25,418 bases of DNA from Phocaeicola_A sp963624095 (GTDB taxonomy: Bacteria > Bacteroidota > Bacteroidia > Bacteroidales > Bacteroidaceae): contig CAVFNZ010000023.1 of NCBI GenBank assembly GCA_963624095.1, forward strand, positions 1 through 25,418. Reading direction: 5' to 3'. The notes below the pieces were generated by a model that ran no database searches, was not told the origin of the DNA, and saw nothing but the letters and a program-made list of their open reading frames with translations. The first letter of the stretch is position 1; each line of letters starts with the position of its first letter. Positions 1-7,163 of this stretch are shown in pieces. The position numbers and the translations under genes are program-made.

Positions 1-56
1 ATAGTATACCTTATTATATATGTCACGCCAAACGAAAGTCGGCTCGACCGGGAGCT

Positions 57-2522
57 TTAGTCCTGGAAATAGACCCGCTTCACCCGGTTGGACACTCCGG
101 TGAGTATTTCGTAAGGAATCGTGTCGAGCCACTTGGCCAACTGACTGACAGGCAGCTCCTCGCCAAAGATGATGGCCTTGTCGCCTTCCTTACAGTCAAT
201 GTCCGTCACGTCTATCATGCATACATCCATGCAGATGTTACCCACATAGGGAGCCTTCCGCCCGTTGACCAAGCAATAGCCGCGCCCGTTACCCAGATGG
301 CGGTTCAGTCCGTCCGCATAGCCGATAGGCAAGGCGGCGATGCGGGAATCACGCTCCAGCCGTCCCTTGCGGCTATAGCCTACGGTCTCCCCCATCGGCA
401 CTTCATGAATCTGAAGGATGGTAGTCTTCAGCGTGCTTACGGGATGGATAAGTTCGTCGTTGATAGGGTTCACGCCATACAAGCCAAGCCCCAACCGCAC
501 CATGTCGAACTGCGCGCCGGGGAAGCGCGAGATGCCCGCCGTGTTACAGATGTGACGCAGGATTCTGTGAGGGAACGCCGCCTGCAGTTCGTCGGCCGAT
601 GCCACAAAGCTGTCTATCTGTTTGCGTGTGAAGCTGTCGAAGTCCGCGCTGTCGCTTCCCACGAAATGGGAGAACACCGACTTGGGTATGACGGACGATT
701 GTTGTTTCAGACGGAGTATCAGTGCCGGAATCTCTTCGTGCGAGAACCCCAACCGGTGCATGCCCGTGTCCAGTTTGATATGGATGGGGAAGTTGGTCAC
801 GCCCTCCTTCTCCGCCGCCTTAATGAGTGCGTCGAGCAAGTGGAAACTGTACACCTCGGGCTCCAGCTTATAGTCGAACATCGTCTTGAAAGCGGTCAGC
901 TCCGGATTCATGATGATGATGTTGGACGTGATGCCCGCCTTGCGAAGGTCAGACCCCTCGTCCGCTACGGCCACGGCCAAGTAGTCCACCCGGTGGTCTT
1001 GCAGAGTCTTCGCCACTTCATAGGAGCCGGCTCCGTAGGCGGAAGCCTTCACCATGCAGACCATCTTCGTCTCCGGTTTCAGCAATCCCCTGTAATAGTT
1101 GAGATTGTCCACCATTGCGTGGAGGTTTATCTCCAATATCGTCTCGTGTACCTTCAGCTCCAGGTTCTCGGACAACACTTCGAAACGGAAGTTGCGTGAC
1201 CCTTTAATCAGTATCACCTCGTTGCGGAGGTCGGCAAACACCTGCGACTCCATCAGAGCCTCCGTGTTGGGGAAGAAATACTTCTCCATGGGGAATCGCG
1301 ACGCGCACGAGGAAATCTCCGCGCCCACGCCTATCATCTTCTCGATGCCGCGGCTCTCGGCCAGTTGCGCCACCTTACGGTAGAGCAACGCGGGGCTCTG
1401 TCCCGTTTCCAATATGTCCGACAGAATCAGCGTACGCTTGCGTCCCTGGCAGTCGGTCCGGCGCGACATGAAATCCAACGCAATGTCCAGCGAAGCGAGG
1501 TCGGAATTGTAGCTGTCGTTAATCAGCGTACATCCGTTCTTTCCCTCTTTCACCTCCAGGCGCATGGCCACAGGCTCCAGCTTCGCCATCCGTCGGGCTA
1601 TCTCACCGGGTTCTATCATCAGATAGAGGCAGACGGCCAGGCAGTTGAGCGAGTTCTCCACCGACGCATCATCGATGAACGGTATCGTGTATTGGTTTTT
1701 CATTCCCAAGTAGCGGTATTCCACCGTCGTTTCCGTCTCCCCTTTGCGGATGGACTGGATGAAGAGGGGGCGTTCATCGTCCTTCATCGACCAGGCTATC
1801 TCGCGCGCCGAGAAGACGGTTTTGGAAACGCATCCGCTTATCAGCTCGTTGTCTCCGTTGTAGACTATCACGTCACAATCCTTGAAGAGTGACACCTTCT
1901 CCATGCACTTGTCCTGCAGCGAGAGGAAGTTCTCCTGATGCGCGCCGCCGATGTTGGTGATGATGCCGATGGTGGGTTGTATGATGGCACGCAACGCGTC
2001 CATCTCACCCATTTCGGAGATGCCGGCTTCGAAGATGGCCAACTGCGTCTCTTCGTTCATCAGCCACACGGAGAGGGGCACGCCTATCTGTGAATTGTAG
2101 CTGCGCGGCGAACGGGTGACAATCTTATCGGGGCTAATCAGCTGATAGAGCCACTCCTTTACAACGGTCTTGCCGTTGCTGCCGGTAACGCCGATGACAG
2201 GAATATCGAATTCCTCACGATGATGTTCCGCCAGCTTCTGCAGGGCCTTCAGCGGACTGGCCACTTTCAGGAAGTTGCAGTCGGCATAGTTCCCCATGTC
2301 CGCAGGCAGTTTGCTCACCACAAAGTTGCGCACGCCCTGCTCATGCAGTTCGGCGATATACTTGTGTCCGTCGTTCCGTTTCGTCGCCAGGGCGAAGAAC
2401 AAGGTCTCTTCCGGGAAACAGAGCGAACGGCTGTCCGTCAGGATCCAGTCGATATGAGCCTCAGCGCGGCCTATGCGCTCCGCCCCTATCAGTAGTACTA
2501 TCTGTTCAATCGTGTATGACAT
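57..2522 (-). CDS. murF-alr: Bifunctional UDP-MurNAc-tripeptide:D-Ala-D-Ala ligase / alanine racemase
   Basis: This fusion joins two cytoplasmic steps of peptidoglycan synthesis. The N-terminal half adds D-Ala-D-Ala to UDP-MurNAc-tripeptide, and the C-terminal half makes D-alanine from L-alanine with PLP. Seen: the Mur-ligase ATP loop GVTGSNGKT at about residues 111-119, and an Alr domain from about residue 462 with the PLP lysine in MVKASAYG (about K492) and the opposing catalytic tyrosine in GETVGYSRKG (about Y716). The fused form is usual in Bacteroidota. The frame is open 12 codons further upstream, but the MSYTIEQ start at 2522 fits MurF N-termini better and gives 821 aa. The start overlaps the end of the GSCFA gene by 25 bp, which suggests translational coupling. 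No terminator is evident in the 56 bp after its stop. Confidence 0.95.
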   Translation of the reverse strand: MSYTIEQIVLLIGAERIGRAEAHIDWILTDSRSLCFPEETLFFALATKRNDGHKYIAELHEQGVRNFVVSKLPADMGNYADCNFLKVASPLKALQKLAEHHREEFDIPVIGVTGSNGKTVVKEWLYQLISPDKIVTRSPRSYNSQIGVPLSVWLMNEETQLAIFEAGISEMGEMDALRAIIQPTIGIITNIGGAHQENFLSLQDKCMEKVSLFKDCDVIVYNGDNELISGCVSKTVFSAREIAWSMKDDERPLFIQSIRKGETETTVEYRYLGMKNQYTIPFIDDASVENSLNCLAVCLYLMIEPGEIARRMAKLEPVAMRLEVKEGKNGCTLINDSYNSDLASLDIALDFMSRRTDCQGRKRTLILSDILETGQSPALLYRKVAQLAESRGIEKMIGVGAEISSCASRFPMEKYFFPNTEALMESQVFADLRNEVILIKGSRNFRFEVLSENLELKVHETILEINLHAMVDNLNYYRGLLKPETKMVCMVKASAYGAGSYEVAKTLQDHRVDYLAVAVADEGSDLRKAGITSNIIIMNPELTAFKTMFDYKLEPEVYSFHLLDALIKAAEKEGVTNFPIHIKLDTGMHRLGFSHEEIPALILRLKQQSSVIPKSVFSHFVGSDSADFDSFTRKQIDSFVASADELQAAFPHRILRHICNTAGISRFPGAQFDMVRLGLGLYGVNPINDELIHPVSTLKTTILQIHEVPMGETVGYSRKGRLERDSRIAALPIGYADGLNRHLGNGRGYCLVNGRKAPYVGNICMDVCMIDVTDIDCKEGDKAIIFGEELPVSQLAKWLDTIPYEILTGVSNRVKRVYFQD

Positions 2523-3487
2523 AATTCCAATTCGTTGTGAAAGTCCAGATAAGGACATTTCTTTGTAAGTATTTCTATTTTATCAATAATCCGTTCGTTA
2601 AAGGTGCGGTACGCCTCACTCTCAGGGTGCAGCGGCCGATGGCTCACATCACGCGTCACAGCTCTCACCTCCTCCAGCAGTTTGCGCGTCGCCTCGGTGA
2701 AGAAGCACTTCCCGATGCACTCCCACAGGTAAGCCACCGTCACGGGGGACGGATGCGCCATGTCATCGGCATAGAAGCGATAGTCGCGCAACTCGTCCAT
2801 CACTATCTCGTAGGAGGGGAAATAAAAGAGGCGGTCCGGATAGAGCGATGTCAGTCGGTCAATGGCCAGCAACAGGGTCGCTTTGCTTAGTTGGTTGGCG
2901 TGCAACCCGTCGCGCAGGTGACGGACAGGACTGACGGTAAAAAGGATTTTCAGTTTGTCGTTCCGTGCCAACAGGCGTTCTGTCAAGGGTCGGTAAATAG
3001 TCACGATGTCCTCCACGGTCACTCTGTCGCGAATGAAGTCCCGCTCGGGACACTGATGGCAGTTGCTCACCACCTCACCGTTGGTCTTCAGCCGATAGAC
3101 GTAGGCCGTGCCAAAGGTCAGCATCAGCCAGTCTGTCTCCGGCAATGCCTGTGCCGCCCGCCGTAGTCGGCCATTTATCCGGCTCAGCGTCTCCTCCTTC
3201 GTCGCGGCGGAGAAACTGCCATGGTGCATATAGCTGTGCCACTGTTCGCGGTAGAAGAAGAGTTCCTCCGCCTCATACGGCCTGCCCTCCAGCGTCCGCT
3301 CCAACGCCTTGGCGATGGAGAGAGGGTTATAGAGGATTCCGAAAGGATTGACATCCGCCCGGAACTTGCTCTCGGTGAACAGCGTTCCCATGTTCTCGGC
3401 AAAGCACGATCCCATCATCAACAGTCGCTGCTCCAAGTCTATGGACGGCAGGTCTGTAGGCAGTTCCACGGTAGTCTGTAACTTCAT
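2498..3487 (-). CDS. GSCFA-domain protein
   Basis: A 329-aa cytoplasmic protein of the GSCFA family, named for the motif seen here as MGSCFAEN near residues 25-32. No signal peptide or membrane segment is visible. The family resembles SGNH/GDSL-type hydrolases, with the Ser of GSCFAEN in the nucleophile position and a late ADDMAHPS stretch that could hold the Asp-His pair. Its substrate is unknown, and the SGNH resemblance is family knowledge rather than proof of activity. The gene has its own -7 box (3514-3521) and runs into murF-alr with a 25-bp overlap, so the two are probably co-expressed. A link to cell-envelope metabolism is inferred only from that neighbour. Confidence 0.9.
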   Translation of the reverse strand: MKLQTTVELPTDLPSIDLEQRLLMMGSCFAENMGTLFTESKFRADVNPFGILYNPLSIAKALERTLEGRPYEAEELFFYREQWHSYMHHGSFSAATKEETLSRINGRLRRAAQALPETDWLMLTFGTAYVYRLKTNGEVVSNCHQCPERDFIRDRVTVEDIVTIYRPLTERLLARNDKLKILFTVSPVRHLRDGLHANQLSKATLLLAIDRLTSLYPDRLFYFPSYEIVMDELRDYRFYADDMAHPSPVTVAYLWECIGKCFFTEATRKLLEEVRAVTRDVSHRPLHPESEAYRTFNERIIDKIEILTKKCPYLDFHNELELCHTRLNR

Positions 3488-3513
3488 AGCGCGTCTTCTC
3501 CTTTTTCGAAGGA

Positions 3514-3521
3514 CAAAATTA
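3514..3521 (-). promoter_or_regulatory. Candidate -7 box for the GSCFA-murF/alr operon
   Basis: The minus strand reads TAATTTTG, a full match to the Bacteroidota -7 consensus TAnnTTTG, 27 bp upstream of the GSCFA start codon. No good TTTG -33 box lies 19-21 bp upstream. Confidence 0.5.
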
Positions 3522-3610
3522 CAAACATTCCGTTAAAGTACGAATACTTTCCGGATTAACTGCTGTTCAAACCAGCTTCAAGCGATTCAGCTGATGGAAT
3601 GCCGTTACCC

Positions 3611-4814
3611 GTCAGGACAAGGCGGCGATGGCGGACCCGATGAGGTTGGGGTCCTGCATCCGTTCCTTGTCGAGGATGGTCAGCTTCACGCCTTGGGGCA
3701 ACAGGTCTTTCAGTTGCGCCTCCACCTGGCGGCGGTAGTCGTTGCACCAGAATACGGAACCGTCGGCAGAGAGGCAGATATCCTTCACGGACTCGTCCTG
3801 ACGCACCAACACCTGCGTGATGCCGGCCAGGGAGGCCGCAGCCAGTTTCGCGGAACGACCGAATATCCAGTTGGCCGCAGCCACATACTCCGGCTTGTAT
3901 TCCGACGGATGGTTCACGATATGGCTGAGGTCGCCGCCGTCGAAGCCGGGCTTAATCTTCTCCCGGGGGAATGTCATGCGGAAGACTTGGCCCAGATAGC
4001 CGCCGGAAACAGCTTTCTCAAAACGTTGGGAACCCTTGTTGTTGGATACGGCATCCACCAGGTCGTCCACGGCCGTAAGGCAGGACGGGTTGAAATTGCC
4101 CGATTCCATGTTTACCGGAATCCGTTCGGTGGACTTGTTGTTGAGTTTCGCTATCTTGTCAAGCGGCATCAGACAGGCCATGTTGGTGCCCGTTCCCAGT
4201 ATCAGTCCAATGTAGGAGTCGTAGGGGTTGCCGTCCGGCTTCACTTCCGTCAGGCCGCTGAAGAGGCAGGCCACGGTATCGTTGATGACCTTGATGTCGG
4301 TGAAGGTGGTGCGGATGTTCTTGTTGTTGTTCAGGTAGTCCACCAAGGGTTTGCCAACCGCCTTGCCCACCATGTCGGGGATATCGAGTCCCTTGGTCCA
4401 CCGGAGCAGCACGGCATCGCCGTTGAGCCGCGAGGCGGCGGGGTAACTGAAGCAGAAACCTATCTTGGAAACGCGGCTGTCGAGTGTCTTCAGTTCACCG
4501 ATGTAGGTGGCGAAGGTGTCGAAGAGGCGTTCCTGGTCGAAGCCTTTGGTCTCCACCTTGGAGAGAGGGTGCTTCACCTGTTCCAGTACGGTGGCTTTGT
4601 CGCCTTTATATTCCACCACGGCGGCACGGAAGTTGGTACCGCCCCAGTCGAGAGCCAGCACACGCTCCTCGGCAATGTCCAGCTTGGGTGTCACATGAGT
4701 GGGAATGGCCAGAATCTCCTGATTGTCCGCACGAAGTCCCTCCTCGATGCGTTCCTGCAGTTCGTTGGCTACGGCTTTCAGTTCGTCCGTGGACAAGTCG
4801 AATATGTTTTCCAT
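3611..4814. repeat. 1.2-kb direct repeat, left copy (hexokinase CDS)
   Basis: 1204 bp appear identical to 12078-13281 (offset 8467) when read by eye, and the translations of several overlapping frames also match exactly. Identity stops at 3610/12077 (c versus t) and at 4815/13282 (t versus c), one base beyond the stop codon and at the first base of the start codon. The sequence outside shares no obvious similarity. Confidence 0.9.
3612..4814 (-). CDS. Hexokinase (eukaryotic-type family), copy 1
   Basis: A 400-aa ATP-dependent hexokinase of the Hexokinase_1/Hexokinase_2 family common in Bacteroides, phosphorylating glucose and similar hexoses in the cytoplasm. Seen: phosphate-binding motif DWGGTNFR (56-63), sugar-binding WTKG (139-142), the catalytic Asp in INDT (about D179), and GTGTN (207-211). 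The frame is open 21 codons further upstream, but the start at 4814 is chosen because identity with copy 2 begins exactly there. The gene stands alone between GSCFA and the divergent GH127-type gene and has its own promoter (4924-4931). Its coding sequence appears identical to the gene at 12079. This is probably the resident housekeeping copy, since it sits beside murF-alr; that is inference. A weak 5-bp-stem hairpin after the stop is too poor to call a terminator. Confidence 0.93.
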   Translation of the reverse strand: MENIFDLSTDELKAVANELQERIEEGLRADNQEILAIPTHVTPKLDIAEERVLALDWGGTNFRAAVVEYKGDKATVLEQVKHPLSKVETKGFDQERLFDTFATYIGELKTLDSRVSKIGFCFSYPAASRLNGDAVLLRWTKGLDIPDMVGKAVGKPLVDYLNNNKNIRTTFTDIKVINDTVACLFSGLTEVKPDGNPYDSYIGLILGTGTNMACLMPLDKIAKLNNKSTERIPVNMESGNFNPSCLTAVDDLVDAVSNNKGSQRFEKAVSGGYLGQVFRMTFPREKIKPGFDGGDLSHIVNHPSEYKPEYVAAANWIFGRSAKLAAASLAGITQVLVRQDESVKDICLSADGSVFWCNDYRRQVEAQLKDLLPQGVKLTILDKERMQDPNLIGSAIAALS

Positions 4815-4923
4815 TGTATCATTATTTAAGTTTTCGGTTATCACTATTTTTCCGTGCAGTAAACTGCTGTAGTACAAATCGTCCCATAGCTATACTCACA
4901 TTTTTCCGCACCTTATTTCAACG

Positions 4924-4931
4924 CAAAGGTA
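4924..4931 (-). promoter_or_regulatory. Candidate -7 box for hexokinase copy 1
   Basis: The minus strand reads TACCTTTG, a perfect TAnnTTTG, giving a leader of about 100 nt to the start at 4814. There is no TTTG at the -33 position. A 12-bp perfect palindrome, AAACCATGGTTT (4947-4958), covers that position and could bind a regulator. Confidence 0.5.
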
Positions 4932-4979
4932 CACTTTTCCGCAGATAAACCATGGTTTGACACACAGGTTGTTTAATTA

Positions 4980-5020
4980 CCCGTCCATTTTGGTCATAGA
5001 ATGACTTGAATTCGGACGGG
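4980..5020. repeat. Nested inverted repeat in the divergent control region
   Basis: Outer arms CCCGTCC (4980-4986) and GGACGGG (5014-5020) enclose inner arms GTCAT (4993-4997) and ATGAC (5001-5005), with nearly the same centre (about 4999-5000). No gene ends here and no T-run follows, so a protein-binding site is likelier than a terminator. The role is unknown. Confidence 0.45.
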
Positions 5021-5048
5021 GGCTACTTCATCCTTCATCGGGTTTACC

Positions 5049-5107
5049 TCATTTGGATATAATTCCTAACCTGTTGGACAATATACCCTTCTCTTTCGGA
5101 TAAAAGA
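5049..5107 (+). promoter_or_regulatory. Three-fold operator-like repeat upstream of the GH127 unit
   Basis: Three similar sites share a GGA anchor: CATTTGGATATAATT, CTGTTGGACAATATA and CTTTCGGATAAAAG. The A of GGA is at 5057, 5078 and 5100, a spacing of 21 and 22 bp (two helical turns), so the sites face the same side of the helix. The last two lie 56 and 34 bp before the first T of the -7 box at 5134. The same core occurs at the same 56 and 34 bp upstream of the susC -7 box. A dimeric PUL activator, such as a hybrid two-component regulator, is the likely ligand (inference). Confidence 0.6.
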
Positions 5108-5133
5108 CACCCTTCAGTTACCTTTATTCGCAC

Positions 5134-5141
5134 TACCTTTG
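5134..5141 (+). promoter_or_regulatory. Candidate -7 box for the GH127-heparinase unit
   Basis: TACCTTTG is a perfect TAnnTTTG, 54 bp upstream of the chosen start at 5196. The -33 position lacks TTTG, as expected for an activator-dependent promoter. Its position makes the upstream in-frame ATG at 5139, which overlaps the box, an implausible start. Confidence 0.55.
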
Positions 5142-5195
5142 CAGCGTGACGGTTTCGATGTGACTTTTTTCGTACACAACTTATATATTTGCAGA

Positions 5196-7142
5196 ATGAT
5201 GACTAAATCTAATACTACCCTACTGGCTGCCGTGTTGATAGTCTGTAACCTTTGTGTGACAATGGGTCTATCAGCCCAATCGGTCTATCCTGGCTTACAT
5301 AAAGAGAAGTTCCATAAAACGACCGTTGCTCCCTTGCGGATGGAGGGTTTCGACCTGAAGGACGTACGTCTGTTGCCCAGCCGTTTTCGTGAGAACATGT
5401 CGTGCGACTCGGCCTGGATGGTATCCATCTCCACCAACCGGTTGCTGCACAGTTTCCGCACCAATGCGGGTGTCTATGCAGGGCGCGAAGGAGGATACAT
5501 GACCGTGAAGAAGTTGGGCGGCTGGGAATCGTTAGACTGTGAATTGCGCGGCCACACCACGGGCCATCTGCTCTCGGCCTATAGTCTGATGTATGCCGCC
5601 ACAGGCAGTGAAATCTTCAAGCTGAAGGGCGACAGTTTGGTTCAGGGATTGGCGAAGGTGCAGCACGCATTGGGCAACGGCTACCTCAGTGCCTACCCCG
5701 AAGAGCTGATTAACCGCAACCTGCGAGGCACCAGCGTATGGGCTCCCTGGTATACATTGCACAAACTTTTCTCGGGACTGATAGACCAATATCTCTACGC
5801 GGACAATAGACAGGCGTTGGAGGTGGTCAAGAGGATGGGCGACTGGGCCTATGAGAAACTCCGTCCACAGAGCGAAGAGACACGACGGCTGATGATTCGC
5901 AACGAATTCGGAGGTATCAACGAATCATTCTATAACCTCTATGCCATCACAGGCGACGAGCGTTACCACTGGTTGGCAACCTATTTCTATCACAACGACG
6001 TGATTGACCCCCTGAAGGAAGAGAACGAAGACTTGGGCACGAAACATACCAACACGTTCATTCCGAAGGTATTGGCGGAAGCGCGCAACTACGAGCTGAC
6101 CAACAACGAGACAAGCCGACGGCTCACCCGTTTTTTCTGGCACATCGTGACGGAGCACCATACCTATGCGCCGGGGTGCTGTAGTCAAAAAGAGCATTTC
6201 TTCGACACAAAGCAGTTCTCCAAGTTCCTCAACGGATATACAGGAGAGACTTGCTGTACCTATAACATGCTGAAACTGAGCAGACATCTGCTCTACTGGA
6301 CAGGCGATGCAAAGGTGATGGACTTCTATGAGCGGGCACTCTACAACCACATTCTGGGTCAACAAGACCCCGCGACGGGCATGGTTTGCTACTTTCTACC
6401 CTTGTTGTCCGGTGCCCACAAAGTGTATAGCACACCCGAGAATTCGTTTTGGTGCTGCGTAGGCAGCGGCTTCGAGAGTCACGCCAAATATGGCGAGGCC
6501 ATCTACTCGCATAGTGCGAAGGGACTCTACATTAATTTGTTTATCCCCTCCGAAGTGAAGTGGCACGAGAAAGGACTCACGCTCCGGCAGGAGACTCGGT
6601 TTCCTGAAGAAGAGACAGTCACTTTCACGGTGAATGTGGAGAATCCCACAGCCACTACCCTCTTCTTGCGCTATCCATCGTGGAGCGAGAAAGTGAAAGT
6701 CGAGATTAACGGCAAACCTGTCCGTGTAAAGCAACTTCCGGGGGAATACATCGCCCTCACGCGTACCTGGAAGAGAGGCGACCGCATCACCGCCCGCTTC
6801 CCGATGCACCTAAGCATTGAAACCACACCCGATGATGCCTGTAAAGGGGCGTTACTCTATGGGCCCGTGGTGTTGGCCGGAGAACGGGGCACAGAGGGAA
6901 TGCAGTCTCCCGCGCCCTACTCCAACCCGCTACTCTATAACGATTATTATACCTATGACTACCATATCCCTACCGGTCTGCGTACTACGCTGAGCATTGA
7001 CCTCCGTCACCCGGAGCGCACAGTGCGACGGACGACCTCCGGACTCACTTTCACCACTCCGCAAGGCGATGTCATCCGTCCGCTCTACGACATCCACCGC
7101 CAACGGTATGTGGTCTACTGGGATTTGGAAGAGAAGAAGTAA
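5196..7142 (+). CDS. GH127-type (DUF1680) glycoside hydrolase, secreted
   Basis: A 648-aa member of the DUF1680 clan, which contains GH127 and GH146 beta-L-arabinofuranosidases. Seen: a signal peptide ending near LSAQS (about residue 28); the clan signature GGWE...RGHTTGH (about 108-124); and the zinc/nucleophile set of the family, Glu and Cys in GETCCTYN (E351, C353) plus the Cys pair in FWCCVGSG (C420, C421). The spacing matches the characterised bifidobacterial enzyme HypBA1 (E338, C340, C417, C418), so the active site looks intact. The start at 5196 is preferred over 5139 because it begins directly at the signal peptide and lies downstream of the -7 box. First gene of a two-gene unit, 21 bp before the heparinase-like gene. 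Likely periplasmic removal of L-arabinofuranose; a sister DUF1680 family with another substrate cannot be excluded. Confidence 0.85.
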   Translation: MMTKSNTTLLAAVLIVCNLCVTMGLSAQSVYPGLHKEKFHKTTVAPLRMEGFDLKDVRLLPSRFRENMSCDSAWMVSISTNRLLHSFRTNAGVYAGREGGYMTVKKLGGWESLDCELRGHTTGHLLSAYSLMYAATGSEIFKLKGDSLVQGLAKVQHALGNGYLSAYPEELINRNLRGTSVWAPWYTLHKLFSGLIDQYLYADNRQALEVVKRMGDWAYEKLRPQSEETRRLMIRNEFGGINESFYNLYAITGDERYHWLATYFYHNDVIDPLKEENEDLGTKHTNTFIPKVLAEARNYELTNNETSRRLTRFFWHIVTEHHTYAPGCCSQKEHFFDTKQFSKFLNGYTGETCCTYNMLKLSRHLLYWTGDAKVMDFYERALYNHILGQQDPATGMVCYFLPLLSGAHKVYSTPENSFWCCVGSGFESHAKYGEAIYSHSAKGLYINLFIPSEVKWHEKGLTLRQETRFPEEETVTFTVNVENPTATTLFLRYPSWSEKVKVEINGKPVRVKQLPGEYIALTRTWKRGDRITARFPMHLSIETTPDDACKGALLYGPVVLAGERGTEGMQSPAPYSNPLLYNDYYTYDYHIPTGLRTTLSIDLRHPERTVRRTTSGLTFTTPQGDVIRPLYDIHRQRYVVYWDLEEKK

Positions 7143-7163
7143 TACCATAAAAAAAGACATAGA

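Larger units (their letters stand above)
4815..5195. other. Divergent intergenic control region between hexokinase copy 1 and the GH127-type gene
   Basis: These 381 bp hold no gene. From left to right they contain the hexokinase -7 box (4924-4931), a 12-bp palindrome AAACCATGGTTT (4947-4958), a nested inverted repeat (4980-5020), a three-fold operator-like repeat (5049-5107) and the GH127-unit -7 box (5134-5141). Each is described separately. Confidence 0.8.

Noticed and set aside
297..1199. Open frame of 300 codons on the plus strand
   Set aside because: Antisense to the Alr half of murF-alr, whose PLP lysine and catalytic tyrosine are intact.
3594..4829. Open frame of 411 codons on the plus strand, and its counterpart at 11971-13299
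   Set aside because: Antisense to the two hexokinase genes, with no recognisable domain. The motif-rich minus-strand frame explains the DNA, and the openness follows from codon bias.
4815..4877. A 21-residue N-terminal extension of hexokinase copy 1
   Set aside because: The extension is absent from copy 2 and from the usual hexokinase N-terminus, and identity begins exactly at 4814.
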